Under the pieces are notes generated by a model that did no database searches, was not told the DNA's origin, and worked only from the letters and a program-made list of their open reading frames with translations. DNA of 64,000 nucleotides from Arthrobacter sp. Hiyo8. GTDB lineage: Bacteria; Actinomycetota; Actinomycetes; Actinomycetales; Micrococcaceae. This document shows, one piece after another, positions 19,620-30,268 of this stretch (its first letter is position 1; every line of letters begins with the position of its first letter). The stretch lies in assembly GCA_001549895.1 (NCBI GenBank), contig AP014719.1, forward strand, positions 2,232,001-2,296,000, in the 5' to 3' direction. The translations under genes and the position numbers were made by a program.

Positions 19620-21668
19620 TCAGTTTCCTTCGACGTCTTGAGTGCGGATGATCAGTGAGCCGAATTCGTCGACGATGACGTCGAAGCGGGGGGCACCACG
19701 GTTGTGGCGGTCTGTTCCACGATGATGGCGGGGCCTTCGAAGGCATGGCCGGCGGCCAAGTCGTCACGGCGGACCACGGTGGTCTGGTGTTCGATGTGCT
19801 CAAACACCACCGGGCGGATTTCATGCTTGAACTCAGCGCTCTGTGCGGTGGCGAAACGTGGCGCATCAAGACGGCCCAGGTCGCCGACGGCCTGCGTCCG
19901 TAGCGCCACGATTTCGATGGGCGCCCCGAGGTTGGAATGCCCATAGCGCTCGTGGTACATCGCTGAGAAACGCGAGGCCAACGCGGCAACGAAGTCGGTG
20001 GATTCCGGTTCGTCAGCGGAGGCGAGCGGAACGTTCAGGGAGAATTCCTGCGATTGGTAGCGGACATCCACTGATGCATTGGTGAGGCGGCTGTCCTCCG
20101 GCACGCCCTCGGAGGCCAGGGAGCTCAGGCCTCAGACTCCATCGACCGCAGCACGCCGGCCATGTGGGCCACGTCGATATCCTCGTCGAGGTAGAAATAC
20201 GGCTCCGAGAAGTCCTTGCGGATGTTGGTCTGCAGCATGCCCCAGGCCGAGAACGCTCCGGGGAACCGGGGGACGACTGTTTCCGGGATGCCCAGTTCCT
20301 TGGCGAGGAAGACTGCGTGCATGGGACCAGCACCCCCGAATGCCACGAGCGCGAAGTCCCGGGTTCGATCCCGCGGGAGATCGTGATGGTCCGGATCGCC
20401 TGGGCCATCTGGGAGTTGGCGACGTCGCAGATCCCTTCGGCCATGGCAATGGGGTCCAGACCGAGCCGGTCGCCAACCGTTTTCAGGGCGGCGATCGCCG
20501 CTTCCCGGTCCAAGGACACCTGTCCGCCTGCGAACCAGTCAGGGTCCACGCGCCCCAGCACCAGGTTGGCGTCGGTGACGGTAGGTTCCGTGCCTCCACG
20601 TCCGTAGCAGGCAGGTCCGGGAGTGGCTCCCGCGGAACGCGGGCCGACCCTGAGGCCACCGGCTTCGAGCCAGGCGACCGAGCCGCCGCCAGCGCCCACG
20701 GTGTGAATATTGACCACGCTCATGAGCATTGGAAGGCCTTCAAGATGTGCCTCCGTGGAGACGTCGGGCTTGCCGTCGACTACCAATGAGACATCGAAGG
20801 ACGTTCCGCCCATGTCGACGCCGATCAGGTTGCGGTTTCCCGAAACGCCGGCCAGTTCGACGTCGCCCATGGCGCCCCCGACCGGGCCCGAGAGAAGGGT
20901 CTGGAGCGGGCGCTTCCGTGCGGACTCAGCGGTGAGCACCCCGCCGGAGGACTGCATGATGTGCAGCGGGGCTTCCACACCGCGGTCCCCGAGCTTCTTT
21001 TCGAGGTCCAGGAGGTAGTTGCGGACCACTGGTCCGGTGTAGGCCTCGACGACGGCGGATGAGGTGCGCTCGTATTCGCGCCATTCCTTCGCGGCCTCGT
21101 GGGAAAGCGAAACGGTGAAATCTTCGCCTAGTTCTTCGAGCAGGATTTCCCGGGCCCGAAGTTCGTGAGCGGGGTTCTTGTAGCTGAACAGGAATGCGAC
21201 GGCGACTGCGCCATAACCTTCGGCCACTGCCCGACGGCCTGCCTGACGGACGGCAACTTCGTCCAATGGCCTGATCTCGAGGCCTTGCCCATCCAGGCGC
21301 CCTCCCACGCCGATGACGTCCTTGCGCTCGAGCAGCGGGGAAGGCTTGCGGTACTGGGCGTTGTAGAGCTCAAGGCGCGGGCCGCGGGCAATGTGATAAG
21401 TGTCTTCGACTCCGGCGGTGGCCAGCAGCAGCACCGGTACGCCGCGACGCTCAAGGAAGGCATTCAATCCCTGGGTGGTGCCGTGGACCAGGAACTCGAT
21501 GTCGGACAGGTCGTCGACAATGGACTCGAGGCCGGCGATGACGCCCGCGCTCAGATTCCCCGGCGTAGTGGATGATTTGGTGGCCGTATAGGTTCCGGCG
21601 TGCTGATCGTAAGCGACAATGTCGGTAAACGTTCCACCGATGTCCATGGACACCCTGTAGTTCGGCAT
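19620..21668 (-). CDS. hydantoinase A/oxoprolinase family protein (HyuA-like), frameshifted
   Basis: About 684 residues, full length for HyuA/acetone carboxylase beta-type proteins. The N-terminus has VSMDIGGTFTDIVAYD and VHGTTQGLNAFLERRG. The central ATPase-like part has DMGGTSFDVSLVVDG and VGAGGGSVAWLEAGGLRVGP. A C-terminal domain ends FDVIVDEFGSLIIRTQDVEG after repair. Breaks at about 20360, 20130 and 19690 each need one C. The family hydrolyses N-methylhydantoin, 5-oxoproline and similar rings at ATP cost. It is the first gene of the 13-kb minus-strand cluster. Confidence 0.9.
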
Positions 21669-21985
21669 GTATGTCTCCTCATGGTTCTGAATGGGAACTC
21701 GATGTGTGAGACATCACGCTACGGACCCGGCTTTTCCGGACGTGGGCAAACTGCACGATGCTGCATCTACCCCGAGGGCGAACTGCCTAACGACCATCGA
21801 AATCCGACTATCGCCGCAGTTCAGAGCCACAATTCTGAGACGTGCTGCGAGCCTAAGAGAAAACACCCTGAATCTCTTGACGTGACGGAGAGCGCAATTC
21901 GGCATCTCTCCGCCGGCCGTCGCTCCCGGGCGTAGACTCTGTTGCGCCGGCGCCCGGACGCCGACCACGTGAAAAGGAGATGGAC
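21669..21985. other. intergenic region between divergent hyuA and the SRPBCC gene
   Basis: 317 bp with no supported gene. It should hold both promoters. A TTGACG hexamer near 21877 and a TAGACT near 21931 are possible plus-strand promoter elements. I see no strong palindrome for a PucR operator. Confidence 0.5.
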
Positions 21986-22417
21986 ATGGCAGGCAACTTC
22001 ATTGCGAGTTCAACCATCACGATCCATGCAAGCGCCGATCGGGTGTGGTCGGTACTCACCGATCCCCAGGCCATCAAGGAGTTCATGTTCGGGACCGAGG
22101 TGGTCACCGACTGGACGGTTGGCGGACCTATTGTTTGGCGCGGGCTCTGGAAGGGCAAAGACTATGAGGACAAGGGTGTCATCCTTGAGTTCGAGCCAGG
22201 GAAGCGGCTGGTAAACACCCATTTCAGTCCGTTGTCCGGCCAAGAAGACACTCCCGGGAACTACCACACGCTGACGTGGACTTTGGAGCCGGAAGGCGGG
22301 ATGACCAAGCTGACCTTGGCGCAGGACAACAACGCCAGCGCGGAAGAAGCGTCGCATTCGAAGGGCATGTGGGACAGCCTCGTGGAGAGCGTCAAAAATA
22401 TCGCAGAGCGCAGCTAG
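21986..22417 (+). CDS. SRPBCC/AHSA1-like domain protein
   Basis: 143 residues, a single START-like ligand-binding domain. STITIHASADRVWSVLTDPQAIKEFMFG is the usual AHSA1 opening, and YHTLTWTLEPEGGMTKLTLAQ with a C-terminal helix (GMWDSLVESVKNIAE) closes the cavity. The ATG at 21986 was chosen because AAAGGAG stands 6 bases upstream; the ATG at 21980 would leave no spacing. The ligand is unknown. Confidence 0.85.
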   Translation: MAGNFIASSTITIHASADRVWSVLTDPQAIKEFMFGTEVVTDWTVGGPIVWRGLWKGKDYEDKGVILEFEPGKRLVNTHFSPLSGQEDTPGNYHTLTWTLEPEGGMTKLTLAQDNNASAEEASHSKGMWDSLVESVKNIAERS

Positions 22418-22426
22418 CGGGGCCCT

Positions 22427-23164
22427 CTATGCGTCGAAGTGTGAGACGGGCGTTTCGTTCGTCAAGGACTGGAGAAGGGATTCCGCAACGTCCCTCAGTT
22501 TCTGGTTCCTGCCGTTCGAGGCCTTACTTAGAATCCTGAAGGCCTCCTCCTGGCTGCACCTGTTCTGGCCCATGATGACGCCGGTTGCCAGATCGATGGC
22601 GGTCCGGGAACGCATGGCCTGCTCGAGGTCCTCTGCGCGTTGCTGCCTGGCACCGATTCGGACCGCCAGCCGCAGAGCCTTTTCTGCCTGGCTCGCGAAT
22701 TGCTCGCAACTGCGGATGGAGGCCTCGTCGAAGGCATCGGAGTGCGGAGCGAAAAGGTTGATCGCCGCCGTCGCGCCCTCTTCCAGGCGCAAGGGGACGC
22801 AGAGCACCGCCAAGTGCCCGCGCTCTGCGATCGTGGAACAGTATTCAGGCCACCGGGAGTCCGTCGACGTATCCCGGACGAGCACGGACTTCCCGGTTCT
22901 CATCGCCTCGAGGCATGGCCCGTCTCCATAGGCTTGCTGCACTTCGTCAATGAGGCGCGCTTCGTGGCTGCTCCCCGCGACCGTCATCGATCGGCGGCGC
23001 CGGCTCAACGTGACCCCGCACAGGACGTCCTGGCCGCGCGCAGCGGACACCGACGAGGCCGTGAACACCGCAAGGTCTTCGAGGAAGCCGCTGACGTCTT
23101 CACTGTCGATGACCAAATCCTGGAGTTGTCCCACTACCGAGGCATTCAGGCCCATTTCGTCCAT
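22427..23164 (-). CDS. GAF and ANTAR domain-containing protein
   Basis: 245 residues. The GAF domain runs about 20-165 (DGPCLEAMRTGKSVLVRD, HLAVLCVPLRLEEGATAAINLF). The ANTAR RNA-binding domain runs about 180-238 (RTAIDLATGVIMGQNRCSQEEAF). ANTAR proteins bind paired RNA hairpins and prevent transcription termination. This fusion is very common in actinobacteria. The gene converges on the SRPBCC gene with 9 bp between stops. Its RNA targets are not visible here. Confidence 0.92.
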   Translation of the reverse strand: MDEMGLNASVVGQLQDLVIDSEDVSGFLEDLAVFTASSVSAARGQDVLCGVTLSRRRRSMTVAGSSHEARLIDEVQQAYGDGPCLEAMRTGKSVLVRDTSTDSRWPEYCSTIAERGHLAVLCVPLRLEEGATAAINLFAPHSDAFDEASIRSCEQFASQAEKALRLAVRIGARQQRAEDLEQAMRSRTAIDLATGVIMGQNRCSQEEAFRILSKASNGRNQKLRDVAESLLQSLTNETPVSHFDA

Positions 23165-23416
23165 GGCTCAGTCTAGGAGCAGCAGGGCGGCAATGGCAGA
23201 AAAAGGCGCACGATGCAGCGTCCACCAACTGGACAAACGTTCCGCCGGTCTTGCGCGCCGGGGTACAGAGTGCACAATTCTTCTACAGTCCGTGCAGAAC
23301 TCCGGACAAGGGCCGAGCCTTCGGCCTGTTTTCGCTCAAGCAGCCGGGCGCCATGTCACTCAATGTGAAGGTGCTGCCTGATGAGCAAATGCCTGTTACC
23401 GGCGCGGAGCTAGTCG

Positions 23417-23847
23417 ATGTCGACCGTCTCCGAATCCGCCGTCCCCCACGAACCACATCAGCCTGGGGCTACCCCCCTTTGGTGTGCCCGTTGCGGAACG
23501 GACAGGCACCTGATCATCGAGTCCATCCAGGCCCGGTCTCCAAGGTCTTCCCAGCAGCTTGCCGTGTTCTACACGTGCACTTCCTGCGGGTTTTCCTACA
23601 GCCACGCGGCCACCGTCCAGCAGGCGGGGGCCATCCTGAATCGTCGGGGGATTCAGGATGGCCTCCTGGAGTTCGGAAGCCACTATTTCCATTGCAGCGA
23701 ACCACTCCGTGAGGTGAAAACCGCGCTGCGAAGCTTCAGGGCACCGCCGACGGGCGTGCCCCGATCGCGCAGCTCTCCCCGGAAGCCCGGCTCCACACCA
23801 AGGTCTTGAGATGCAGTTGCGGGTTCGAGCTGGAAATACCTGCTTAG
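23417..23847 (+). CDS. uncharacterised CxxC zinc-ribbon-like protein, copy 1, frameshifted
   Basis: About 143 residues after repair. It carries LWCARCGTDRHLIIESI, FYTCTSCGFSYSHAAT, AILNRRG and, beyond a break at about 23735, LRCSCGFELEIPA. Four cysteine pairs or singles in CxxC-like spacing suggest metal binding. It is a clear paralog of the gene at 32566-32994, with the same cysteines and the shared HAAT and AILNxRG motifs. A GGAG lies about 7 bases before the ATG. I do not recognise a named family or function. Confidence 0.7.
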
Positions 23848-23881
23848 CCAACAATGTGCAGCATTACCCGAAGGAAACACC

Positions 23882-24073
23882 ATGAAGCTTGAAAGTACAC
23901 AGCAGCGCCGGCCCGAAGACGACTCCCCGCAAGATTCCGATGGACTGGACCAAAAGAGGAACAAGAACCGGCACGAACCGGATTCCCCTACCCAGTCCCG
24001 CTTGCCCGATCCCCCAGACCCGGACAACCTCCCCATCGACTACCCGGGCCTAGGGGAGATCGAGTGGCCATAG
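23882..24073 (+). CDS. small acidic, proline-rich hypothetical protein
   Basis: 63 residues, highly charged and rich in Pro, Asp and Gln, so probably disordered. It ends IDYPGLGEIEWP. GAAGGAA stands 6 bases before the ATG, and it lies 34 bp behind the CxxC gene on the same strand, so co-expression is likely. No family was recognised. Confidence 0.6.
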   Translation: MKLESTQQRRPEDDSPQDSDGLDQKRNKNRHEPDSPTQSRLPDPPDPDNLPIDYPGLGEIEWP

Positions 24074-24136
24074 GGCGGCCTCCGGTCCGGCGTTAGCACC
24101 CAAACCACACCTCAACAAACCCAAACCAAAGCAAAG

Positions 24137-24184
24137 ATCTTTGTTTATGTTGTTTTCTGTTGACAGACCAACATGAACAAAGAT
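24137..24184. promoter_or_regulatory. operator-like inverted repeat upstream of the fru operon
   Basis: Arms 24137-24152 (ATCTTTGTTTATGTTG) and 24169-24184 (CAACATGAACAAAGAT) pair at 15 of 16 positions. The left arm overlaps a perfect CAAAGATCTTTG palindrome (24132-24143). The layout suits binding of the DeoR-type regulator encoded next. Confidence 0.65.
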
Positions 24185-24189
24185 AGAGT
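24160..24189 (+). promoter_or_regulatory. probable promoter of the fru operon
   Basis: TTGACA at 24160-24165 and a TAGAGT at about 24184-24189 with 18-bp spacing. The -35 lies between the arms of the inverted repeat and the -10 overlaps its right arm, so bound repressor would block RNA polymerase. Confidence 0.45.
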
Positions 24190-24256
24190 CAAGCAATTCC
24201 ACATCATGTGATGACTGTCACTGGTGTACTTACAGCTTGTACGCAATGGAGGGTAT

Positions 24257-25068
24257 GTGTTCGCCGAGGAGCGCCAACAGCTGATCTCCGAGCTCGTCGC
24301 CGAGCGTGGGCGGGTCAGCGTCACGGACCTTGCAGACCGATTCAGCATCACCACAGAGACGGTCCGCCGTGACCTCGCTGCCCTCGAATCCGCCGGCAAC
24401 CTTCGCCGCGTCCACGGCGGGGCCGTCCCGTCGGACCGCCTCAGCACCCGCGAGGAAAGCGTGGTTGAGCGGGCCATCCAGCGCCAGCCGGAAAAGGTCC
24501 GCATCGCCGAGGCCGCCTTGCCCTCATCCCCGAGAACGGAGCCGGCAGCATCCTGATCGATGCCGGCTCCACCACGGAAGCACTCGCCCGTTTACTCGAC
24601 CAGCGGACCGCCCAGCGCACGGCGTCCCTCAACGGGAACGCCCCGCGTGAAGAACTGGTGGTTATCACCCACGCCATCCCCATTGCCGGACGGCTTTCCG
24701 GCAACCCGCACATCGCACTCCAGATCCTGGGCGGCCGCGTCCGCGGTCTCACCCAGGCCGCCGTCGGCCAGTCCACGGTCGAGGCCGCTTCCCGGCTCCG
24801 CCCGGACATCGCTTTCGTCGGCGCCAACGGTATCCACGCCACGTTCGGGCTCAGCACCCCTGACCCCGAAGAAGCCGCCGTCAAGGCCGCCTTCGTCACG
24901 TCCGCACGGCGCGTCGTCGTCCTCGCGGACTCCTCCAAACTGGACGCGGAAACCCTCGTCCAGTTCGCCGCCCTAAAAGATGTGGACACCGTGATTACTG
25001 ACCACGAACCCTCTGAAGAGCTCTCTGCCGCTTTGGCTGAGGCCGGCGTCGACGTGGTGATCGCATGA
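24257..25068 (+). CDS. DeoR/GlpR family regulator of fructose PTS, frameshifted
   Basis: About 270 residues. The N-terminal helix-turn-helix is RVSVTDLADRFSITTETVRR. The C-terminal sugar-phosphate sensor domain includes ILIDAGSTTEALARLL, FVGANGIHATFGLSTPDPEE and VVVLADSSKLD. A missing G at about 24520 splits it. I prefer the GTG at 24257 because GGAG stands 5 bases upstream; the GTG at 24224 has no ribosome site. Its TGA overlaps the fruK ATG. It most likely represses the operon until fructose 1-phosphate is present. Confidence 0.88.
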
Positions 25069-26056
25069 TCGTCACCCTGACCGCCAACCCGAGCTTGGAC
25101 CGCACCGTGGAGCTCCCGGCCCCCTTGGCCCGCGGCGAGGTTCAACGCGCCGTCGCCGTCCACCAGCACTCCGGCGGCAAGGGCGTCAATGTCTCCCGGG
25201 CGCTTGTCGCCTCGGCCTGGACACCGTTGCTGTCTTGCCGGGCGGGGATTCCGATCCTGTCCTCGCCGGACTGCTCGACGACGGCGTCCCCTACGCGGCG
25301 CTTCCCATCAGCGCGCCGCTGCGGAGCAATGTGACGCTCACCGAACCGGACGGCGTCACCACCAAGATCAACGAACCCGGCCCGGAGTTGAGCCTGGACG
25401 AGCAGGAAGCCCTGATCGGGCTGCTGCTGGACCGCTCCCGTGGCGCCAGCTGGGTGGTACTCGCCGGATCCCTCCCACCAGGAGTTCCGGCGGATTTCTA
25501 CGCCACGGTCGCCCGCCGGCTCCGTTCAACGCACGACGGCGACGCCCCGCTTATCGCAATCGATTCCTCCGGCGCCCCGCTGGCAGCCGCCATCAGCGGC
25601 GATTCCAACGGCATCAGCGGCAAGCCCGATCTCCTGAAGCCCAACGCGGAAGAACTGGCCGAACTGGCCGCCGCAGCAGGCCTCACAGACGTCCACACGG
25701 CTGACGAACTGGAAGCGGACCCGGGCCTTGCCGCCAGGGCCGCTGCCGCCGTCGTCGCCAGCGGTGTGGGTGCAGTACTCGCAACACTCGGTTCCAAGGG
25801 CGCCGTCCTGGTAACCGCCGACGGCGCGTGGTTCGCCACGCATCCGCCGATCCAAGCCGTCAGCACAGTTGGTGCCGGCGATTCATCCCTTGCTGGCTAT
25901 CTGCTGGCCGCCACCAACGGCGGAACCTCGCAGGACTGCCTCCGTCAGGCTGTGGCACATGGTGCCGCCGCTGCTTCGCTGCCGGGCTCCACTGTCCCGG
26001 CGGTCCACCAAACAACTCCCGACGCCGTTACCATCACGGCCCTTCAGAAGGACTAA
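25065..26056 (+). CDS. fruK: 1-phosphofructokinase, frameshifted
   Basis: About 331 residues, PfkB ribokinase family. MIVTLTANPSLDRTVEL and HSGGKGVNVSRAL form the substrate side. AVSTVGAGDSSLAGYLLA holds the catalytic Asp and the ATP site. The enzyme phosphorylates fructose 1-phosphate to fructose 1,6-bisphosphate. A missing G at about 25212 breaks the frame; repair gives ASGLDTVAVLPGGDSDPVLAGLL. It lies between the regulator and the fructose permease. Confidence 0.92.
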
Positions 26057-26058
26057 CA

Positions 26059-28108
26059 GTGACCCAGCTCATCACCCCCCAACTGGTCGCCCTCGACCAG
26101 AACCTCGGCGATTCCCCGCCGATGTCATCCGCTTCCTGGCAGGCAAAGTTGCCGCAGCCGGGCGCGCCTCCGAGGTTGAAGGGCTCTTCGCGGACGCCTT
26201 CGCCCGCGAGCAAAAGACTGCCACGGGCGTACCCGGCGGCATCGCCATCCCGCACTGCCGCTCAATCGCAGTAACCGAGCCGGCCCTTGCGATGGCCCGC
26301 CTCTCGAACAAGGTGGACTTCGGTGCCAAGGATGGCCCCGCGGACATCATCTTCTTCATCGCTGCTCCGGAAGGAGCGGACCAGGAGCACCTGAAGTTGC
26401 TCTCCAAGCTGGCCCGTTCCCTCATCAAGAAGGACTTCACTGCGGCCCTGCGTGCGGCTGCCACCGAGCAGGACATCGTCGATCTGGTTGACGGCGCACT
26501 GGCAGACAAGCCGGCTGCCCATGCGGCAGGGTCGGCGGCACCGGCCACCGAGGCCGCCCGGCTTCGGCGAGTGCCGCTTCTGCCGCGGCCCCGAAGCGCA
26601 TCGTCGCCGTCACGGCCTGCCCCACTGGCATCGCCCACACCTACATGGCAGCCGATTCCCTCGTGGCCGCTGCCAAGGAAGCGGGCGTCGACCTGCAGGT
26701 TGAAACCCAAGGCTCGGGCGGATTCACCGCGTTGGACCCGGCTGTGATTGCCGCCGCCGACGCCGTGATCTTCGCGGTCGACGTCGATGTCCGCGGCAAG
26801 GAACGCTTCGCGGGCAAGCCCGTCATCAACGCTCCCGTGAAGCGCGGCATTGACGAGCCGGCCAAGATGGTGCAAGAAGCCCTCGCCGCCGCATCCGACC
26901 CACATGCACACCGCGTCCCGCATTTCGGTGCCGAAGAGAGCGCCGAACAGGCATCCGCAGCTGCAAGCGAGCACCTCGGCACCAAGGTCAAGAAAGTCCT
27001 GCTGACCGGCGTCAGCTACATGATCCCGTTTGTCGCCGGTGGCGGCCTGCTGATAGCCCTCGGCTTCCTGTTGGGCAGCTACGAAATCGCCGGAGTTGCG
27101 GACAAGATCCTTGCCGCGAACACCCTCGTCAACCTGCCCACCGATTACCCGGTCCATGCATGGGGTCCGTTCGGCGCCTACCTCGGAGCCGTGCTGTTCA
27201 AGATCGGCGCGTTGTCCCTCGGCTTCCTCGTCCCTGCCCTGGCTGGCTACATCGCCTACGGCATCGCGGACCGGCCTGGTATCGCCCCGGGCTTCGTCTC
27301 CGGTGCTGTCGCCGGCTACATGGGCGCCGGCTTCCTCGGTGGCCTGGTAGGTGGCCTGCTCGCTGGCCTCACGGCACACTGGATCGGCACGTTCTCCGTT
27401 CCACGCTGGTTGCGCGGCCTCATGCCCGTGGTCATCATCCCGCTCGTCGCCTCGATCGTCGCTTCGGGCGCCATGTTCCTCTTCCTCGGCGGCCCGATCG
27501 CGGCCATCTCCAAGGGCCTCAGCACCTGGCTTTCCGGGATGACCGGTACTTCGGCGATCGTGCTTGGCATCATCCTTGGCCTCATGATGTGCTTCGACCT
27601 GGGCGGTCCGGTCAACAAGGTTGCCTACTCCTTCGCCGTAGCCGGCCTCGGCGCCGGCAGCCTCGCCAACCCGGCCCCGCTCCAGATCATGGCTGCCGTC
27701 ATGGCCGCCGGGATGGTGCCGCCGCTCGCCATGGCATTGGCAACCGTGCTCAACAAGAAGGGCTTCAGCCTCGCCGAGCGCGAGAATGGCAAGGCCGCCT
27801 GGCTGCTGGGTGCTTCCTTCATCTCTGAAGGCGCCATCCCGTTCGCCGCTGCCGACCCGCTCCGCGTGATCCCCGCAAGCATGGTGGGTGGCGCCGTGAC
27901 CGGTGCGCTGAGCATGGCCTTCGGAGTTACCTCCCAGGCACCCCACGGTGGCATCTTCGTCTTCTTCGCTATCGGCAACGTGTTCATGTTCATCGCATCG
28001 ATCGCAGTCGGCGTAGTCGTCACCGCCCTGGTCCTGCTCGCGCTCAAGCGTTGGGCGGTCCGGAAGCCGGTCGAGGCAGAGCAGGCTCCTGTTCCCGTCG
28101 CGGCCTGA
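26059..28108 (+). CDS. fruA: PTS fructose transporter subunit IIABC, frameshifted
   Basis: About 684 residues in three parts. EIIA at 1-150 has IAIPHCRS with the phosphorylated His. EIIB has IVAVTACPTGIAHTYMAAD with the phosphorylated Cys. EIIC from about 310 is membrane-embedded (GVSYMIPFVAGGGLLIALGF, FISEGAIPFAAADPLRVIP). It imports fructose as fructose 1-phosphate. Breaks near 26116 (one C) and 26565 (one G) split EIIA and the IIA-IIB linker. The GTG start lies 3 bp after the fruK stop. Confidence 0.92.
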
Positions 28109-28141
28109 ACAACCGCTAATAAGCAAGTAGAGGACTATTCC

Positions 28142-29848
28142 ATGCAGACCTTTTCAGGTGTAGGCGTTGCCCCGGGGCGTGTTCTGGGGCCGGTGCGGCA
28201 GATGCCGAAGCCGGTGCAAGAGCCCCGTGAGAACGTCAATATTCCTGCGGACGTTACCGTCGAATCGCAGGGCCAGCGCATCAAGGATGCCGCCAAGGCC
28301 GTGCAGGCGGAACTCCGTGCCCGGGCCGCGACGGCGTCCAGCGAAGGCAAAGAGGTCCTGGAAGCAACAGCCCTGATGGCCGCCGATCCCATGCTGGTGA
28401 AATCGGCCATCAGGCTCCTCTCCCCCGAGGCTCCGGGCGGCGCACGCACCGCCGAACGGGCCATCTGGGAGGCCGCTGCAACGGTTGCAGACTCGTTGAA
28501 GGCCCTTGGCGGCTACATGGCAGAGCGCGTGGCCGATGTCCTGGACGTCCGCGCCCGCATCGTCTCTGAACTGCGCGGTTTGCCCGCGCCGGGAATCCCG
28601 GCGTCGGACGTTCCGTTCATCCTGGCCGCCGAGGACCTAGCCCCGGCAGACACCGCCACCTTGGACCCGCCAAGGTGATCGCCCTGATCACCTCGAGCGG
28701 CGGCCCGCAGTCCCACACCGCCATCCTGGCCCGCGCCCTCGGCCTGCCCGCGATCGTCGCCGCCCCTGGTGTCGACGAGATCGGGGACGGCACGGAGGTC
28801 TACCTCGACGGTGCTGCCGGCACCATCACGGTTGACCCTGGTGAGGAACTCCGCCTTGCGGCCAAGGCTTGGGCCACCCAGGCGTCCACCGTTGCCGCGT
28901 TCAGCGGGAGCAACGTCATGGCCGACGGGTTCCGGGTTCCGCTGCTCGCCAACGTCGGTACGGGTGCCGACGCCGTCAAGGCCGCCGACGCCGGTGCCGA
29001 GGGCGTCGGTCTGCTGCGCACCGAATTCTGTTTCCTGGATCGCGACGACGAACCACCGTCGAGGAGCAGATCGCCGCCTACGGCGCCGTCTTCGCTGCTT
29101 TCCCGGGCAAGAAAGTAGTGGTCCGAACCCTCGACGCAGGGGCAGACAAGCCCCTGCCGTTCCTTACCAACGCGGACGAGCCCAACCCTGCGCTGGGTGT
29201 CCGCGGGTACCGCACCGACCTCACGTCCCCGGCGTCCTCGAACGCCAACTGGCGGCAATCGCGGCAGCAGAGGCCGCCAACCAGGCCGAAGTGTGGGTCA
29301 TGGCTCCCATGATCTCCACGGCCGAGGAAGCAGCGCATTTCGCTGCACTCTGCTCCGCCGCCGGATTGAAAACCCCGGGCGTCATGGTCGAAGTCCCGTC
29401 GGCTGCCTTGACCGCAGCCTCCGTGCTGCGCGAAGTCAGCTTCGCCTCGCTCGGAACCAACGACCTTACCCAGTACGCCATGGCCGCGGACCGCCAACTC
29501 GGCCCTCTCGCCACTCTCAACGACCCCTGGCAGCCGGCCGTGCTTCAGCTCGTGAAGTTGACCGCCGACGGCGCCGCTGCCGCCAGCTCGGGCGGCAACC
29601 TCCGGCCGGTGGGAGTATGCGGCGAGGCAGCCGCGGACCCCGCCCTCGCCGTCGTACTCGTTGGACTGGGCGTCGCGACGCTTTCCATGAGCGCCCGCGC
29701 CCTGGCTGCCGTTTCCGCTGTCCTGGCAACCGTCACCGTGGCGCAGGCCCAACAGCTCGCGACGACGGCGCTGTCCGCCCCGAGTGCATCCGCCGCGCGC
29801 CAAGCCGTTCGCGCCCAGCTGCCTATCCTGGACGAGTTGGGTCTCTAG
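28142..29848 (+). CDS. ptsI: phosphoenolpyruvate-protein phosphotransferase (PTS enzyme I), frameshifted
   Basis: About 570 residues, full length. The N-terminal HPr-binding part starts FSGVGVAPGRVLGPV. The active His lies in SSGGPQSHTAILARALGLPA. The PEP-binding barrel contains EGVGLLRTEFCFLDRDDEP, VVVRTLDAGADKPLPF, SLGTNDLTQYAMAADR and the Cys in VGVCGEAAADP. Breaks at about 28668, 29051 and 29230 are each repaired by one C. It passes phosphate from PEP to HPr, encoded next. A GAGGA precedes the ATG. Confidence 0.92.
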
Positions 29849-29881
29849 ACTTTCCCCAAGCCCACAATCGAAGGAGCAACA

Positions 29882-30159
29882 ATGTCCGAACGTACCGCCA
29901 CCATCGCCAGCCGCGTCGGCCTGCACGCACGCCCGGCAGCCATCTTCGCCGAAGCCGCCGGCGAGCTGGACATCGAGGTCACCATCGCCCGCGAAGGCGA
30001 GCCCGCCGACGACGCCATGGATGCCGCGAGCATCCTCTCCCTGATGAGCCTCGGAGCTTCATTCGGCGACGTCGTTGTCCTGCGTGCCGAAGGTGCCGGG
30101 CCGACGAAGCCCTGGACCGCCTCGTGAAGATCCTCGAAACGGACCACGACGCCGAGTAA
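29882..30159 (+). CDS. ptsH: HPr phosphocarrier protein, frameshifted
   Basis: About 92 residues. The active His is in VGLHARPAAIF, and DAASILSLMSLGA covers the usual Ser46 region. It carries phosphate from enzyme I to FruA. One missing G at about 30098 breaks the end; repair gives GAGADEALDRLVKILETDHD. GAAGGAG precedes the ATG. It is the last gene of the fru/pts operon. Confidence 0.92.
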
Positions 30160-30166
30160 CCCCCCT

Positions 30167-30245
30167 GAGCATGCTCTCCCTTGGCACTCGGGGATGGACA
30201 TATTCCTCATCTGTCCATCGCTCGTAGCCAACGGGGAGCATGCTC
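30167..30245 (+). terminator. long inverted repeat behind ptsH
   Basis: Outer arms 30167-30184 and 30228-30245 share GAGCATGCTC and pair at most positions. An inner 8-bp stem GATGGACA (30193-30200) with TGTCCATC (30212-30219) adds structure. TTTTGTTTTT follows on the plus strand, so this is a likely rho-independent terminator for the fru/pts operon. It also faces the convergent topoisomerase gene. Confidence 0.75.
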
Positions 30246-30268
30246 TTTTGTTTTTCAGGGCAAATTAT

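Noticed and set aside
23165..23416. Possible extra gene between the GAF-ANTAR and CxxC genes
   Set aside because: Short open frames here lack a ribosome site and any recognisable protein text.
26072..28126. 684-codon minus-strand open frame opposite fruA
   Set aside because: The protein is a low-complexity Asp/Glu/Gly/His/Arg text typical of the reverse strand of a membrane protein gene; the plus-strand EIIABC domains are clear.
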